64,000 nt of DNA from Epiperipatus broadwayi (Eukaryota > Onychophora > Udeonychophora > Euonychophora > Peripatidae), in assembly GCA_028023455.1 (NCBI GenBank), contig JAQFVV010006238.1:5400572-5464571 (forward strand). The letters run 5' to 3'. The notes below the pieces were generated by a model. It was not told where the DNA came from, searched no databases, and saw only the letters and a list, made by a program, of their open reading frames with translations. A program made the position numbers and the translations under genes. Shown one piece after another: positions 61,742 to 64,000 of this stretch (its first letter is position 1; every line of letters starts with the position of its first letter).

Positions 61742-62438
61742 AATCACTAGATGGAATTAACCAATAGCTCTAATAAAACTTTATTTTATAAGTGCCAAAA
61801 GAGAAAGAATTCAAAATCTCTATCGGAAAGTCCTTATCTCCAGAGCAATCAGTTTCAAACTTATGGCTCACCTCAGTGGAGTGCTGAAACTCCAGAAACT
61901 AGATCTAAAATACTGACTCAAAACTCAGCACTTATAAAACACATTACTATCAATTTGAAAGCTTGAACTTTTCAGACACATAAATGTCTTCAAATCCAGC
62001 CTTACAAAACAGATAGCTATATGGGTCTGAATTCAGTTCACTTTCACCATATAGTAATAGCCTCTGCAAAGTCATAAATTTTGTAACTTGCTTTTAAGAT
62101 TGCATTTAATGATCACTAGATGGAGATTACCAATAGCTCAAATCAAGCTTTATTTTATAGCTATCTGGTTTGTAAGGCTGGATTTGAAAACATTTACATG
62201 TCTGAAAAGTTCAGGCTTTCAAATTTATAGTAACATGTTTTATAAGTGCTGACTTTTGAGTTAGTATTTTAGATCTAGTTTTTGGAATCCCAGCACTCCA
62301 CTGAGGTGAGCCATAAGCTCGAAACCAATTGGTCTGGAGATAGGGAATTCCCAATAGAAATTTTGAATTCTTTCTCTTTCGGCACTTATAAAATAAAGCT
62401 TGATTAGAGATACTGGTAAGCTCTATCTAGTGGTCATA
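61742..62438. mobile_element. Foldback element with ~280 bp arms and a duplicated end in the loop
   Basis: 61742-62019 and 62156-62438 are inverted copies with modest divergence. ATCACTAGATGG, TTATTTTATAAGTGCC, TATGGCTCACCTCAGTGGAGTGCTG, AACTAGATCTAAAATACT and AAATCCAGCCTTACAAA each reappear complemented. The loop carries a direct copy (62070-62155) of the left flank and first ~50 bp of the left arm. The 71-codon frame at 61751-61966 lies wholly in the arm and is not a gene. Confidence 0.85.
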
Positions 62439-62439
62439 T

Positions 62440-63364
62440 ATATAATGTTTATACAATTCTTTATAATTAGACTTAATGCTTTATTTTATTACTAATGCAA
62501 AAAAAAAAAAAAAAATAGTTCAATAAAATAAAAACTTATTGCAAAAATCCTAAGGCTACATATATGTATGTATTATAATTTTTTAAAAATTTTCATTGTT
62601 TGTTTATATTGTTTTATAATAAAAAAACAGTGCTAATAAAAAATATATTAATATTTATTATACAACATTATTTATTTAACATTATCCTCATTGGATTTTT
62701 AGAATTTTATCCAATTAAAATAAATTTATTAAATTCACAAAGAAAAAAATCTTTCATTATTATTATTATTACTAACCATGGGTTCTTTACTCTAAAAACT
62801 CTTTAGTGAGAGTCCTTTATAATCTTTGATCTTCTGTGGTTTGTTTTAATTAACTATAGTTTAAAATGCCAAAGACTTGTGAATGTAAAATGAAGTCTTT
62901 CTCTCGGTCATTTCCCATTAATCTTCTTCTTTTTTATATCTCCGAGTAAATGTCTCATTATATAACACATTCAATTTAAAATTTAGTTTTAATGTGAAAG
63001 ATAAGCAACCTTTTCTATTTAGATATGTAATCTGATTTCATTTTTTCTCCATCCAATAATTTTTTTCAATCTTTATCTATCCCCACATCTCAGAAATCTA
63101 CAATCTCTTAAATATCACTATCTTAAAAAAATCACCTTTTTGCTCCATCTAAATAACAATTAGTCAAATGAAGTATTTTATAACTCTCCTGCTTAGTCAA
63201 GATACAATGTCTTTGGTGTCAAAAGTGACCATTTGTCATGAAGAGTCTCTTTTATCACAGCTATTTCTTTGCATATTTTTTTTTACAGTTTTTAATTTTA
63301 GTATTTGTTTGATCTAGATATTCATGAAAATCAACTTGTTCAACTAAATTATTTTGTATCTTAA
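62440..63364. other. AT-rich stretch, no gene seen
   Basis: A 16-A run at ~62499-62515 and general AT richness. Nothing recognisable. Confidence 0.5.
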
Positions 63365-63640
63365 TATTGATAGAATTGCCATTTGATTGGATGTGAAGTT
63401 TAATGTTAAAATCATCAAAACAACATAGTATCCAGAATTTATAAAAAGATACATATGTATGGATGTGAAGTTTAATGTTAAAATCATCAAAACAACATAG
63501 TATCCAGAATTTATAAAAAGATATCTTTTTATAAATTCATTATATATGTATGTATCTTTTTATAAATTCTGGATACTATGTTGTTTTGATGATTTTAACA
63601 TTAAACTTCACATCCAATCGAATGGCAATTCTATCAATAA
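63365..63640. repeat. Three copies of a ~65-95 bp unit: two direct, one inverted
   Basis: GGATGTGAAGTTTAATGTTAAAATCATC... to CCAGAATTTATAAAAAGATA occurs at 63388-63452 and identically at 63461-63524, and inverted at 63553-63615. The outer pair extends further (TATTGATAGAATTGCCATT / AATGGCAATTCTATCAATA), so 63365-63459 and 63543-63640 form an inverted repeat with the extra copy in its loop. Confidence 0.92.
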
Positions 63641-64000
63641 TTTCCATCATTTTGACCAGTATTTTTGGGTTGCCTAACAATAATGATTCTTTGTCTGCAA
63701 ATTTAATTGTTTAATGAATTGTACATAATGTTCATAGAATTCATAAGCATTCACAACATCAAATAAAGCTGATTTGCACTTAGCCAATATTTTTTATGAT
63801 CTGTCTAAAGGAATAAGAAAGAGAGATTGTTGATAGAAAAAACAATAACAGACAACTGGTTCATTGGTCCTACTTTAGTGAGACTGGATTTTGAGAAATT
63901 AAACGATGTCAATCTATGATAATCAGCAGAACTATCAATTATACCGACTCTTTTTGGTATAGTGATGAATTAATGAAGATTTTGGTGATGCTGAGGATTA
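63641..64000. other. AT-rich stretch at the window end, no gene seen
   Basis: No supported feature. Confidence 0.5.

Noticed and set aside
61751-61966. 71-codon frame as a gene
   Set aside because: Entirely within one arm of a foldback; the other arm does not preserve it.
63388-63615. CRISPR-like array
   Set aside because: Only three units, one inverted, without regular spacers, and in a eukaryotic context.

Overview
The window is repeat-dense, very A+T-rich eukaryotic DNA, almost certainly from an invertebrate animal. The evidence is non-LTR retrotransposons of the RTE/BovB and L1/Tx1 kinds, Penelope-like elements with a GIY-YIG domain, Gypsy-type LTR relics, tRNA-derived SINEs, long (TAA)n and (TA)n arrays, a branch-like polypyrimidine tract plus CAG splice acceptor, and one DUF229 (sulfatase-like) gene. 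I cannot fix the phylum from sequence alone. No bacterial operon, CRISPR array, rRNA or convincing functional tRNA gene is present.

Layout. 1-2.2 kb holds degenerate direct repeats and a long (TAA)n array. 2.2-6.3 kb holds a head-to-head pair of Penelope-like 3' ends, then a 5'-truncated L1/Tx1-like LINE, with (TAA)n or (TAG)n arrays on both sides. 6.3-8.06 kb has a LINE zinc-knuckle relic and short hairpin repeats and ends in a 500-N gap. 8.56-13.76 kb is a young LTR-type element with two nearly identical ~2.2 kb terminal repeats around only ~750 bp of non-coding DNA. 13.8-17.2 kb has a SINE, an old copy of the same long terminal repeat and a Gypsy protease/reverse transcriptase relic. 18.1-24.5 kb has two RTE/BovB-like LINEs arranged tail to tail. 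25.6-28.4 kb has the only intact non-transposon coding region, the DUF229 exon (26029-27964, +), with a small foldback element just upstream. 28.3-36.5 kb is mixed repeats: an old split copy of the long terminal repeat, two inverted-repeat elements and a possible Gypsy integrase tail. 37.6-41.8 kb has a TATA box with a spliced-leader-like first exon, and a gag-like relic with 38-residue tandem repeats. 42.6-44.5 kb is a third, decayed RTE copy. 45.6-64 kb is mostly AT-rich non-coding DNA studded with foldback/MITE-like elements, SINEs and a Penelope-like reverse transcriptase fragment.

How the parts relate. There is no operon or pathway. The content is a nested transposon landscape around one gene. 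The points most worth following are the LINE and Penelope fragments lodged in (TAA)n arrays, a set of foldback elements with shared modules and in two cases 12-14 bp target-site duplications, and the long-terminal-repeat element whose strand polarity is contradictory. I found no convincing new multi-gene system. Boundaries of diverged repeats were judged by eye and may be off by tens of bases.
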